Shown: positions 8,542 to 17,143, counted from the first letter of the stretch. The stretch: 64,000 nucleotides of DNA from Chromatiaceae bacterium (GCA_024235255.1 JACKMT010000001.1:806001-870000); one strand, 5' to 3'. Numbers and translations: made by a program. The notes: generated from the letters alone by a model not told the origin.

Positions 8542-9753
8542 ATGAACATGAACGAAGCCTATATTTACGACGCCATTCGCACGCCGATAGGCCGCTATGG
8601 CGGCGCGCTGTCGCCGCTGCGCACGGACGACCTGGGCGCGATCCCGCTGCGTGTATTGATGGAACGCAATCCCAGCGTCGACTGGGAGCAGGTTGATGAC
8701 CTCATCTACGGCTGCGCCAATCAAGCGGGCGAAGACAATCGCAACGTGGCGCGCATGGCGGCGCTGCTGGCGGGGCTGCCGGTGACGGTGGCCGGCACCA
8801 CGGTCAACCGGCTGTGCGGATCGGGCATGGATGCGGTGGGACTGGCCGCACGCAGTATCAAGGCGGGAGAGGCCTCATTGATGATTGCCGGTGGCGTGGA
8901 ATCGATGTCGCGGGCACCCTTCGTGATGCCCAAGGCGGAGAGCGCTTTCGCGCGCAACGCGGAAATTTACGACACCACCATCGGCTGGCGCTTCGTCAAT
9001 AAGCTGATGCAGGCGCAGTACGGCATCGATTCGATGCCGGAAACCGCCGAGAACCTGGCCGAGCAGTTCAACATATCGCGCGAGGATCAGGACCTGTTCG
9101 CGCTGCGCAGCCAGCAGAAATGTGCCGCTGCCAGGAAATCCGGCCGCTTCGATGATGAAATTGTTCCGGTCGAAATACCACAACCTAAGGGGGATCCGCT
9201 GATCGTCGACCGGGACGAGCATCCACGCGCCGCCACTACGCTGGAGTCGCTCGCCGCACTACGCGCGCCCTTTCGCCAGGGCGGCTCGGTGACCGCCGGC
9301 AACGCCTCCGGCGTCAACGACGGCGCCTGCGCGCTGCTGCTCGGTTCGGAAGCTGCGGGAAAAGCCAACGGACTCCTCCCGAAAGCCCGTGTCGTCGCCA
9401 CCGCAGCGGTCGGCGTGGAGCCGCGCATCATGGGTATAGGCCCGGCGCCGGCCAGCATCAAGCTGCTGCAGATGACCGGATTGAAGATTGAACAGATGGA
9501 TCTGATCGAACTGAACGAAGCCTTCGCGGCGCAAGCCCTGGCCGTGTTGCGCGAACTGGGCTTGGCCGACGATGCGCCTCAGCTGAACCCCTACGGCGGC
9601 GCCATCGCGCTAGGCCACCCGCTGGGCATGAGCGGTGCCAGGCTGATCACCACCGCCATGCACCAGCTGCGGCGCAGCGGCGGCCGCTACGCGCTCTGCA
9701 CTATGTGCGTCGGCGTCGGACAGGGTATTGCGACCATCATCGAGCGTGTTTGA
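8542..9753 (+). CDS. paaJ: 3-oxoadipyl-CoA/3-oxo-5,6-dehydrosuberyl-CoA thiolase
   Basis: Final thiolase of phenylacetate degradation. It releases acetyl-CoA and leaves succinyl-CoA at the last step. The 403-residue protein has the nucleophile C92 in NRLCGSGMDA, the C-terminal histidine motif ALGHPLGMSGAR and the second cysteine motif CTMCVGVGQG. GGVESMSRAPFVMP and the IYDTTIGWRF segment are typical of the PcaF/PaaJ subgroup. Two in-frame ATGs (8542, 8548) lie close together with no clear Shine-Dalgarno. The gene is flanked on both sides by copies of the same hairpin repeat, suggesting that it is a movable or separately regulated unit. Confidence 0.93.
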   Translation: MNMNEAYIYDAIRTPIGRYGGALSPLRTDDLGAIPLRVLMERNPSVDWEQVDDLIYGCANQAGEDNRNVARMAALLAGLPVTVAGTTVNRLCGSGMDAVGLAARSIKAGEASLMIAGGVESMSRAPFVMPKAESAFARNAEIYDTTIGWRFVNKLMQAQYGIDSMPETAENLAEQFNISREDQDLFALRSQQKCAAARKSGRFDDEIVPVEIPQPKGDPLIVDRDEHPRAATTLESLAALRAPFRQGGSVTAGNASGVNDGACALLLGSEAAGKANGLLPKARVVATAAVGVEPRIMGIGPAPASIKLLQMTGLKIEQMDLIELNEAFAAQALAVLRELGLADDAPQLNPYGGAIALGHPLGMSGARLITTAMHQLRRSGGRYALCTMCVGVGQGIATIIERV

Positions 9754-9767
9754 ATCAAATCAACTCC

Positions 9768-9858
9768 AATTAAAAGGGGTCGGATCCCTTTTTACTTGAG
9801 TGAATCGAAAAAGTTAAATACAAGCATTGTGTAAAAAGGGATCCGACCCCTTTTAATT
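9768..9858. repeat. Hairpin repeat, copy 2 (perfect 28-bp arms)
   Basis: Arms 9768-9795 and 9831-9858 are perfect inverted repeats around a 35-nt loop. Core and loop are nearly identical to the copy at 8443-8536. The outermost arm bases differ (AATTAAAA here, AGAGTTAAA there), yet both copies remain fully self-complementary. It lies 14 bp after the thiolase stop and before the DUF2889 gene, so it may act as a terminator or processing hairpin. Confidence 0.9.
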
Positions 9859-9873
9859 CCAGGATACAGGCCC

Positions 9874-10425
9874 ATGCCACTGAAACCCGCAGCGAAACGC
9901 AAACATCTGCACACCCGTAACATCACCTGCGAAGGGTTTATCCGCGACGACGGACTTTGGGATATCGAAGCCCGACTGGTCGATACCAAACCCTTTCGCT
10001 TCGAAAACCGCTTGGGCGGGCGCACTGCCGAAGCAGACGAACCCATTCACGGCATGCTGCTGCGGGTGACGCTGGATCTGGGCCTGGTCATACGGGATAT
10101 CGACGCCGCTGCGGACTTCCACCCCTTTCGCGCCTGCGCCGCAGGGCCGGCACCGATGCAGAATCTGATCGGCCTGCAGATCGGCGGCGGGTTCATGCGC
10201 GAAGTGAGAGAACGGGTCGGGGTCAGCAGCGGCTGCACCCATCTGATCGAAATGATGTCCTACGTCGCCACCACCGCATTCCAGACCATGAACCCCACCT
10301 GGGAGGAGGTGGCACTGGCAAAACCGGTGAAGGAGAAGCCCCACTACCTGGATACCTGCGTTGCGCTGCGCGGCGACGGCGAGGTGATACGGCACAGCTG
10401 GCCGGAGTTTTACGTCAAGAATTAA
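9874..10425 (+). CDS. DUF2889 family protein
   Basis: A 183-residue protein of the DUF2889 family. Recognisable segments are RKHLHTRNITCEGFIRDDGLWDIEARL at the start, the central RACAAGPAPMQNLIGLQIG, and GCTHLIEMMSYVATTAFQT. Function is unknown. Members recur beside aromatic or fatty acid CoA catabolism genes, which fits its place after paaJ. No signal peptide or membrane segment is seen. Its TAA stop (10423-10425) is the first three bases of a 24-bp palindrome arm shared with the convergent TIR-WD40 gene. Confidence 0.8.
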   Translation: MPLKPAAKRKHLHTRNITCEGFIRDDGLWDIEARLVDTKPFRFENRLGGRTAEADEPIHGMLLRVTLDLGLVIRDIDAAADFHPFRACAAGPAPMQNLIGLQIGGGFMREVRERVGVSSGCTHLIEMMSYVATTAFQTMNPTWEEVALAKPVKEKPHYLDTCVALRGDGEVIRHSWPEFYVKN

Positions 10426-10506
10426 ATGGGGTCAGAGTCGAATTAGATCATCGATGGCCACGAAGATTTTGCGGCGATTCAACTAATTCGACTCTGACCC
10501 CATTTA
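10423..10506. terminator. Palindrome between convergent genes, carrying both stop codons
   Basis: Perfect 24-bp inverted arms (10423-10446 and 10483-10506) enclose a 36-nt loop. Arm length and loop size resemble the two GGGGTCGGATCC hairpins, but the core here is GGGGTCAGAGTCGAATTA. The left arm begins with the TAA of the DUF2889 gene, and the right arm ends with the TTA that is the TAA of the leftward TIR-WD40 gene. It is a likely bidirectional terminator or REP-like element; there is no long U tract, so rho-independent activity is uncertain. Confidence 0.7.
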
Positions 10507-12363
10507 GTTCGTGCATGTCTTGCGATACGGCTGCGGACCCAGGTGGCGGTGCCACTCCTCCGGCGTCAGATTGCGTTTCAGTCCGCGGCAGGCTTCAGTT
10601 GCGGGATCATCGTAAGCAATCGGCCATATTCCCGCCTCCCCGCTCCTGGCGACCGCAGTCAGTCTATTGCCATCACGACTGAAACGAAGAGCGAGCACCT
10701 GATCCTTATAGGCGAACCGGCTCACCTCCCTGTCGGCCTCGATATCCCAGACGCGCACCATACCGTCCTGACCGGCTGACGCGACCAAACGGCCATCTTC
10801 GCTGAAACGGATATCCTTGACGTTGTCGGCATGGCCATATCGGACAATCGGTTTATCCGGCGCTGCAAGCAAGGCAACCTGCACCTGGCCTCCGGATGCG
10901 AAGGCAACCCGGCCGGCAGTGGCAGAGAAGCGGATAAGATCAGCCCCCCGCTGCAACGAAAAATCAATAGCGTCGCCATAGGTGGGATTGATTATTCGAG
11001 CGTTGCCATCGGTAGCAAAAGCCAGCAGATGTTTTCCCGCTGGATCGAAACTCAGGCTGGACATACGGCGACCAACGGCGATCCGAAAACGCTCCTCCCG
11101 CTGCTCCAGATCCCATATCACCACCTCGTCTTTTGGCGCGATCGCCAGCAAGGTCCCGTCCGGGCTCAGATCCAGACTTTGGTAGGCACTGAGATTTACA
11201 AATCTGTCGGTTTCGATCTCCGCTATCCGGCGGCCTCCCGGCAGTTCGAACACGGTTACCAGCCCGGCCTGCCGCACCGCAACCCTTGATCCGCCGGACG
11301 CCACGGCAAAGCCGATCAAATTCCCGCCGCTGCCCTCGACCGCCGACAGCTGATTGCCGGTGGCGAGGTTCCATACCTTCAGTGCACCGCCACCACCGAT
11401 GGCAAGCAGGTACTCGCCGTCCGCCAGAAAAGCGAGGCCGGCCACCCGGCCGTCAAATGCGAGATCTCTGCTCTTCGCCGCATCCTCGGTATCCAGAAAT
11501 TTGATGCCCTTGCCGTCGGACCAGGCGAGGCGGGCGCCGCCCGGAGCAATCTCAACGCTGCCGGTCGTGTTGACGTAGCCGAACTCCTGCAGCGGCCGCT
11601 GCAGCAGCACCAGACTCTGACGCAGCACTTCGATCGCCTCGGCAGTGGCATCTGCCTTTACCGCTTCCAGCGCCAGCAGGACGCTCTTCTCGACCAGCGC
11701 CTCGCCTCCCGCATCGGTAAGATAAAAACGCCAGTAGCGGCGCGATGCCTTATAACCGGCTTCGACTTCATCCAGTGCGGCACGCGCTGCCGCGGTCAAT
11801 TCGAGCGACAGCCGGCTGCGATTCTCGGCGCCTTGCCAAAACCAGACTGCACCCGCAACGGCTGCGGCGAGCAGCACTCCGGCAATCACCATCAATTTGC
11901 GGCGCGCTGCTGTCCCGCTGTACGAAACCGCCATTGTCTGTTTCCCCGTCTCAGATTTTGGGTTGCCCGGAGGCGACTGCACCAGATTTCTCAGCTCGCT
12001 TACCAGACCCCGAAAAGCAGGATATTCCGACTCAAACTGCCAGCTCGCCAGATCGATGGTCTGAACGGTTCTGAAGCGCAGCGGCGGTGCGGTTTTATCC
12101 TTTCGCACCGGCATCAGAATACCACGTGCCAATCCTTCGGTCGCTTCGGCTCTGACCCAGTCGGACTCGACCGAGTAGTGCGACCAGACCACCACCACCG
12201 CCCTGGAGTTTGCGATCGCGTCCTCGATTACCCGCCCGTACGATTTACCCGTCGGAATCGACGAATCCTTCCAGGCGACCAGCCCTTCGCTTTTCAGCAT
12301 CTCGCTGAACCGCTCTATCCAGTCTGCGTCTTCCCGGGCGTAACTGATGAAAAGGTCGTGCAT
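10504..12363 (-). CDS. TIR domain / transmembrane / WD40-repeat protein
   Basis: A 619-residue protein with three parts. Residues 1 to about 125 form a TIR domain (MHDLFISYAREDADWIERF start, VVVVWSHYSVESDWVRAE with E73 in the position expected for the catalytic glutamate of NAD-cleaving TIRs). A hydrophobic segment spans about 158-176. The C-terminal region has at least four WD40-like blades (LKVWNLATG, VVIWDLEQRE, VRVWDIEADRE, AGIWPI). The architecture suggests a membrane-anchored sensor, with TIR on one side and propeller on the other. Some TIR proteins act in antiphage defence; that role is inference. It is divergent from sufB and ends in the shared palindrome. Confidence 0.85.
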   Translation of the reverse strand: MHDLFISYAREDADWIERFSEMLKSEGLVAWKDSSIPTGKSYGRVIEDAIANSRAVVVVWSHYSVESDWVRAEATEGLARGILMPVRKDKTAPPLRFRTVQTIDLASWQFESEYPAFRGLVSELRNLVQSPPGNPKSETGKQTMAVSYSGTAARRKLMVIAGVLLAAAVAGAVWFWQGAENRSRLSLELTAAARAALDEVEAGYKASRRYWRFYLTDAGGEALVEKSVLLALEAVKADATAEAIEVLRQSLVLLQRPLQEFGYVNTTGSVEIAPGGARLAWSDGKGIKFLDTEDAAKSRDLAFDGRVAGLAFLADGEYLLAIGGGGALKVWNLATGNQLSAVEGSGGNLIGFAVASGGSRVAVRQAGLVTVFELPGGRRIAEIETDRFVNLSAYQSLDLSPDGTLLAIAPKDEVVIWDLEQREERFRIAVGRRMSSLSFDPAGKHLLAFATDGNARIINPTYGDAIDFSLQRGADLIRFSATAGRVAFASGGQVQVALLAAPDKPIVRYGHADNVKDIRFSEDGRLVASAGQDGMVRVWDIEADREVSRFAYKDQVLALRFSRDGNRLTAVARSGEAGIWPIAYDDPATEACRGLKRNLTPEEWHRHLGPQPYRKTCTN

Positions 12364-12428
12364 TCCGCTGTCTCTCCGTCCCTTACCACATAAACAGAAG
12401 TGTTGAAATCCGTGCCAGGCAGGACCAT

Positions 12429-12434
12429 TATAAT
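12429..12434 (+). promoter_or_regulatory. suf operon -10 hexamer
   Basis: A perfect TATAAT at 12429-12434 sits about 40 bases before the sufB ATG. A TTGAAA at 12403-12408 is a possible -35, but its 20-bp spacing is long. The hexamer overlaps the first bases of the IscR-type operator at 12433-12457, so a bound regulator would block RNA polymerase. Confidence 0.55.
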
Positions 12435-12457
12435 ACCTGACTATATTACTCGGATAT
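12433..12457 (+). promoter_or_regulatory. IscR type 1 operator upstream of suf operon
   Basis: The 25-bp site reads ATACCTGACTATATTACT followed by CGGATAT. Compared with the remembered type 1 consensus ATASYYGACTRWWWYAGTCRRSTAT it matches 23 of 25 positions; the mismatches are at positions 17 and 22. It overlaps the TATAAT box and the expected start point. This is the geometry of repression by [2Fe-2S]-IscR, which would relieve repression when clusters are scarce. No iscR or other Rrf2 gene lies in the window, so the regulator would be encoded elsewhere. Confidence 0.75.
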
Positions 12458-12473
12458 TTAGATCTCTTCCTAC

Positions 12474-13922
12474 ATGAACGCAACAGAAAACAGGGTAACA
12501 AAGCTTGTTCAAAAAGAGTACGAGCACGGTTTTACCACTGAACTCGAGACCGACACCCTGCCGCCGGGTCTGAGCGAAGAGACGATCCGTCAGATCTCCG
12601 CCAGGAAAAACGAGCCGGAGTGGCTGCTGGAAGCAAGATTAAAAGCCTACCGTCACTGGTTGAATATGAGCGATCCCGAGTGGGCGCACGTCAAACACCC
12701 GCCGATCGACTATCAGGCGATCTCCTACTACTCAGCGCCGAAAAAGCGGGGCAAGGGACCGAAAAGTCTGGATGAAGTGGACCCCGCGCTGATCGCCGCC
12801 TACCACAAGCTGGGTATCCCGTTGCAGGAGCAGAAGGCGCTGGCCGGTGTGGCAGTGGACGCGGTTTTCGACAGCGTATCGATCGCCACCACATTCCGCG
12901 AGCCGCTGGCCAAAGCCGGCGTGATCTTCTGTTCGTTCTCCGAGGCGGTGCAGGATCACCCCGATCTCGTACGCAGCTATTTCGGTTCGGTGGTGCCCTA
13001 TACCGACAACTATTATGCCTGTCTCAACGCCGCGGTATTTTCCGACGGCACCTTCGTCTACATACCCAAAGGTGTGCGCTGCCCGATGGAGCTCTCCACC
13101 TACTTCCGCATCAACGAAGCCAACACCGGACAGTTCGAGCGCACCCTGATCGTAGCTGAAGCGGGCAGCTACGTCAGCTACCTCGAGGGCTGCACCGCAC
13201 CCAAGCGCGACGACAACCAACTGCACGCCGCGGTGGTGGAACTGGTTGCGCTGGCGGATGCCAGAATCAAATACTCGACCGTGCAGAACTGGTATCCCGG
13301 CGACGCCGAGGGGCGCGGCGGTATCTATAATTTCGTCACCAAACGCGGCGACTGCCGCGGCGACCGCTCGCATATCTCCTGGACCCAGGTCGAGACCGGC
13401 TCTGCCATCACCTGGAAGTATCCCAGCTGCATCCTGCGCGGCGACGGCGCGCGCGGCGAATTCTACTCGGTGGCGGTGACCCGGGGCAGCCAGCAGGCGG
13501 ATACCGGCACCAAAATGATCCACATGGGCCGCAACACCAAAAGCACCATCGTGTCGAAAGGCATCTCGGCCGGGCTGGGACAGAACACCTACCGGGGGCT
13601 GGTGCGGATGACGCCGAAGGCGGAGAACGCGCGCAACCACACCCAGTGCGACTCGCTGCTGATCGGCGACAAGTGCGGCGCCCACACCTTCCCCTACATC
13701 GAGGTAAAAAACCCCAGCGCCAAAGTCGAACACGAGGCGACCACCTCCAGAATCGGCGATGATCAGCTCTTCTACTGCCGCCAGCGCGGGCTCTCCGAAG
13801 AGAACGCGGTATCGATGATCGTCAACGGATTCTGCAAGGAGGTGTTCAGGGAGCTGCCGATGGAGTTCGCGGTGGAAGCGCAGAAACTGCTCGATCTGAC
13901 GCTGGAAGGCGCAGTCGGGTAA
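12474..13922 (+). CDS. sufB: Fe-S cluster assembly scaffold SufB
   Basis: Core scaffold of the SufBC2D complex, which assembles Fe-S clusters on persulfide sulfur. It has 482 residues, slightly shorter than the E. coli protein. It shows the SufB-specific segments YVSYLEGCTAP, MIHMGRNTKSTIVSKG, NHTQCDSLLIG and HEATTSRIGDDQLFYCRQRG, including the conserved C-terminal cysteine region. It opens the rightward sufB-C-D-T-E operon behind an IscR-type operator, and sufC follows 24 bp later. No SufR or IscR gene precedes it. Confidence 0.97.
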   Translation: MNATENRVTKLVQKEYEHGFTTELETDTLPPGLSEETIRQISARKNEPEWLLEARLKAYRHWLNMSDPEWAHVKHPPIDYQAISYYSAPKKRGKGPKSLDEVDPALIAAYHKLGIPLQEQKALAGVAVDAVFDSVSIATTFREPLAKAGVIFCSFSEAVQDHPDLVRSYFGSVVPYTDNYYACLNAAVFSDGTFVYIPKGVRCPMELSTYFRINEANTGQFERTLIVAEAGSYVSYLEGCTAPKRDDNQLHAAVVELVALADARIKYSTVQNWYPGDAEGRGGIYNFVTKRGDCRGDRSHISWTQVETGSAITWKYPSCILRGDGARGEFYSVAVTRGSQQADTGTKMIHMGRNTKSTIVSKGISAGLGQNTYRGLVRMTPKAENARNHTQCDSLLIGDKCGAHTFPYIEVKNPSAKVEHEATTSRIGDDQLFYCRQRGLSEENAVSMIVNGFCKEVFRELPMEFAVEAQKLLDLTLEGAVG

Positions 13923-13946
13923 GCAACGAAACAGAGGCTGCAACAG

Positions 13947-14696
13947 ATGCTGTCAATTAAAGAGCTGCGGGTTTCAATCGAACAGAAAAGTATACTCAAC
14001 GGGCTCAATCTTGAGATTGGCAGCGGCGAGGTGCACGCCATCATGGGACCGAACGGCTCGGGGAAAAGCACCCTCTCCCAGGTGCTGGCGGGACGCGAGG
14101 ACTACCTGGTGAGCGGCGGCGAAGTGCTGTTCGACGGCCTCGACCTGCTCGCGCTGGAGACCGAGGAGCGCGCGCATGCCGGACTCTTTCTCGGTATGCA
14201 GTACCCGGTTGAGCTACCGGGTGTCAATAACATGACCTTTATCCGCGAATCGCTCAATGCGCTGAGGCGTGCGCGGGGCGAACCCGAGCTCGATGCAGCA
14301 GATTTCCTGCGGCGGGTGCGTGAGCAGGCACAGCTGGTCGGGCTGGATCAGGCGCTGCTGAAGCGCGGCGTCAACGAAGGCTTTTCCGGCGGCGAGAAGA
14401 AGCGCAACGAGATTCTGCAGATGGCGATGCTGCAACCGAAGCTGGCAATCCTGGACGAGACCGATTCGGGTCTGGACATCGACGCGCTGCGGGTCATTGC
14501 CGGCGGTGTCAACGGACTGCGCGCAGCGGACCGGTCGATCATCGTCATCACCCACTATCAGCGGTTGCTGGACTACATCGAACCGGACCGGGTGCACGTG
14601 CTGGTCGGCGGCAGAATCGTCCGATCCGGCGACAAGCAACTGGCGCTGGAGTTGGAGCAGCGCGGCTACGGCTGGCTCGACGAGGCCGCCGCATGA
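13947..14696 (+). CDS. sufC: Fe-S cluster assembly ATPase SufC
   Basis: ABC-type ATPase of the SufBCD complex; ATP hydrolysis drives structural changes in SufB-SufD. It has 249 residues, with Walker A GPNGSGKSTL, the signature FSGGEKKRNEI, Walker B LAILDETDSGLD and the H-loop VITHYQRLL, the standard SufC set. Its stop overlaps the sufD start by four bases (ATGA), indicating translational coupling. Confidence 0.97.
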   Translation: MLSIKELRVSIEQKSILNGLNLEIGSGEVHAIMGPNGSGKSTLSQVLAGREDYLVSGGEVLFDGLDLLALETEERAHAGLFLGMQYPVELPGVNNMTFIRESLNALRRARGEPELDAADFLRRVREQAQLVGLDQALLKRGVNEGFSGGEKKRNEILQMAMLQPKLAILDETDSGLDIDALRVIAGGVNGLRAADRSIIVITHYQRLLDYIEPDRVHVLVGGRIVRSGDKQLALELEQRGYGWLDEAAA

Positions 14697-16048
14697 TCAC
14701 TGCAGCGCAGCAGAGCGACTGGCTTCTGCATCATCTGTCGCAGTCCGCCGGCAACCTGCCTGGGCGCGGTTTGGCCTGGCTTGAGAATCTCCGCAGAGAA
14801 GCTGCACGTTCGGTAGCGCAACTCCCGGTACTAAACAGGAAACAGGAGTCCTGGCGCTACACCAGCATCGACAGCCTGCTGCAGCAGCGCTTCATCACTG
14901 CCGGTGCCGATATAGGTGGGTTGGAAAACCTGGATATTTCACGCTGGATGCTGCCGGGACTGGATGCCTATCGCCTGGTCCTCGTCAATGGTCGATGCCT
15001 GCCTTCTCCGGCCAGCAGCGCAGATCTTCCCGAGGGTGTGGTATTGGGCAGTCTGCGCACCGCGCTTGCCACCGATCCCGACCGGCTCTCCGCCTGGTTC
15101 GTTCGCAATAGCGGAAGATCTGACAACCTTTTTACCGCCCTCAACAGCGCACTGATCAACGACGGCGCACTGCTGCATGTCGGAACAGATGTGGTGTTGG
15201 ACAAACCGATCGAAATACTCCATCTGCACCTGGGGCATGAGCGCCCGCTGCTGGTACAGCCGCGCAATCTGCTGGTGCTCGAACCCGGTTCCGGCGTGAC
15301 CCTTGTAGAGCGTGCCATCGGCGCTGATTCATCCGCCGCTTTCCACAACCACCTGACCGAGATATATCTCTCCGCCGGCGCTTCGCTGGATCACTACCGG
15401 CTGCAGGATGAGAACCAACGGAGCCACCATCTCTGCACCCTGTTCCTGTCGCAGCAGGAACAGAGCCGCTACCGCGGAACCCATCTCTCCTTCGGCGGCG
15501 TCTGGGCCAGGACCGACTGCCACGCACTATTGCAGCAGCCGGGCGGCGAGTGCGAAATCAACGGTCTCTATACCGTCGGCGACGAGCAGTTGAAAGATAT
15601 CCACCTGCGTGTACATCATGCTGCGCCCCGCTGCACCAGCCGTGAGCGGTTCAAAGGTATTCTGCACGGCGAGGGCCGCGCCGTATTCGACGGGCATATC
15701 ATCGTCGACCGGGGTGCCCAGGGCAGCGACGCGCAGCTGCGTAACGACAACCTGATGCTGACCCGCAGCGCCGAAGTGGATACCAAGCCGCAGCTTGAAA
15801 TATACGCCGACGACGTCAAGTGCAGCCACGGCACCACGGTTGGAGAGGTCGACCCGGCACAGCTCTTCTACCTGCGCTCGCGGGGCATAGATAAGGCGCA
15901 GGCACTGAGTATGCTCAGCCTCGGGTTTGCTGCCGAGATCAGCAATGGCATCCGGCTGAACGCGCTGCGGAGTTACCTGGCGCAGCGGCTTGCCCGGAAG
16001 CTCGGCGGCCAGACTGATGCCAGCGGAATGGATAGCGGCAATGTTTGA
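14693..16048 (+). CDS. sufD: Fe-S cluster assembly protein SufD
   Basis: Partner of SufB in the SufBC2D scaffold, needed for iron acquisition and cluster formation. It has 451 residues. N-terminal helices contain the LNRKQESWRYTSIDSLL motif typical of SufD, and the beta-helix core ends in VKCSHGTTVGEVDPAQLFYLR-type sequence, which resembles the SufB C-terminus and keeps the conserved histidine of SufD. It overlaps sufC by four bases and the next gene by about eight. Confidence 0.95.
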   Translation: MITAAQQSDWLLHHLSQSAGNLPGRGLAWLENLRREAARSVAQLPVLNRKQESWRYTSIDSLLQQRFITAGADIGGLENLDISRWMLPGLDAYRLVLVNGRCLPSPASSADLPEGVVLGSLRTALATDPDRLSAWFVRNSGRSDNLFTALNSALINDGALLHVGTDVVLDKPIEILHLHLGHERPLLVQPRNLLVLEPGSGVTLVERAIGADSSAAFHNHLTEIYLSAGASLDHYRLQDENQRSHHLCTLFLSQQEQSRYRGTHLSFGGVWARTDCHALLQQPGGECEINGLYTVGDEQLKDIHLRVHHAAPRCTSRERFKGILHGEGRAVFDGHIIVDRGAQGSDAQLRNDNLMLTRSAEVDTKPQLEIYADDVKCSHGTTVGEVDPAQLFYLRSRGIDKAQALSMLSLGFAAEISNGIRLNALRSYLAQRLARKLGGQTDASGMDSGNV

Positions 16049-16436
16049 TGCCTTGAAAGCGAAATTCGGCCGCCACTCGCGCGCAAAGATGCACTCCTCC
16101 GGTGCCACCGATGTGATGACAGAGAGCGACCTGCAAACGGTGCGGCAGGAGATCATCGCTGCGATTAAGCGTGTCTACGATCCGGAAATCCCGGTAAACG
16201 TCTACGATCTGGGACTGATCTACGACATCGCGATAGATGCCGACCGGCAGGTCTCAATTCAGATGACACTGACCGCGCCATCCTGCCCGGTGGCCGGCAC
16301 GCTGCCGGGACAGGTCAAGACGGCGGTAGAGAGCGTTCCCGGAGTCAGCGAAGCTTCGGTCGAACTGGTATGGGACCCTCCCTGGAGCCAGCAGTGCATC
16401 AGCGAAGCGGCCCAACTGACGCTGGGGCTGTTGTGA
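16041..16436 (+). CDS. sufT: SUF-associated MIP18/DUF59 protein SufT
   Basis: Small MIP18-family protein implicated in Fe-S cluster maturation or carrier function. The 131-residue reading from the ATG at 16041 has DPEIPVNVYDLGLIYD, the TLTAPSCPVAGTLP cysteine loop and VELVWDPPWS. The exact start is uncertain: ATGs at 16017, 16041, 16089 and 16116 are in frame. 16041 overlaps the sufD stop and would be coupled; homology itself starts near 16116. In many proteobacterial suf operons sufS precedes this gene; here there is no sufS. Confidence 0.88.
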   Translation: MFDALKAKFGRHSRAKMHSSGATDVMTESDLQTVRQEIIAAIKRVYDPEIPVNVYDLGLIYDIAIDADRQVSIQMTLTAPSCPVAGTLPGQVKTAVESVPGVSEASVELVWDPPWSQQCISEAAQLTLGLL

Positions 16437-16867
16437 ATCGGCTTGACGATATGGTGGATATCTTCGACCTGCTGGGTGACTGGGAGCAGCGCTACACCTA
16501 CCTGGTCGAGTTGGGCGAAGGGCTGCCGCAACTGCCTGAAATCCACCGCACAGAAGAGAACCGAGTCAAAGGCTGCATGAGCCAGGTATGGGTCAAAGCC
16601 TATCGGGATCCGACCGATCCGGCCCTGATCCGTTTCCACGGCGACTGCGACACCAGCATCATCAAGGGTGTACTGGCACTGCTGATCCAACTTGTCTCAG
16701 ACCGGACCAGCGCGGCAGTAGAATCCCTGGATGTAGATGAGTTCTTTGGCAAATTGGGACTCGACGAAAATCTCTCACCCAACCGCCACTTCGGAGTTTA
16801 CGCAATTGTTGAACTGATGAAGCAGCAGGTCAGAACGCTCGATGCCGCAGCGCTGAACGCCGGCTGA
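16433..16867 (+). CDS. sufE: Cysteine desulfuration protein SufE
   Basis: Sulfur acceptor that takes persulfide from SufS and passes it to SufB. It has about 144 residues with FDLLGDWEQRYTYLVELG, NRVKGCMSQVW carrying the acceptor cysteine (C48 from the GTG start) and the GVLALLIQLVSDRT region. The start is a GTG at 16433 overlapping the sufT stop, or an ATG at 16451. It ends the suf run. The next 276 bp to the P-type ATPase hold no recognisable gene or strong terminator. Confidence 0.93.
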   Translation: MNRLDDMVDIFDLLGDWEQRYTYLVELGEGLPQLPEIHRTEENRVKGCMSQVWVKAYRDPTDPALIRFHGDCDTSIIKGVLALLIQLVSDRTSAAVESLDVDEFFGKLGLDENLSPNRHFGVYAIVELMKQQVRTLDAAALNAG

Positions 16868-17143
16868 CACCGTGCGTCGGGCACACGCGCCGGCGCACTT
16901 CACTCCAGTATGGCCGTTGCTTGCAAACGGCGATCACCCCGAATTCACTCCCGTCGACTGGAACACGGCCGGCCTGATGCAGGGCCAGCCGCTGCTACTG
17001 CAGCGTATCTTGCCCGTCGTCATACGTTCGCGCTGAAACGCTTGCTCATTCAGAGGCCTGATTCTAATCTGGAATTCATAACTACTGTAGTCATTAAGGG
17101 AGAGCGTTTCCCACCAACACTTAACCGGGCTTCAGCGATTACG

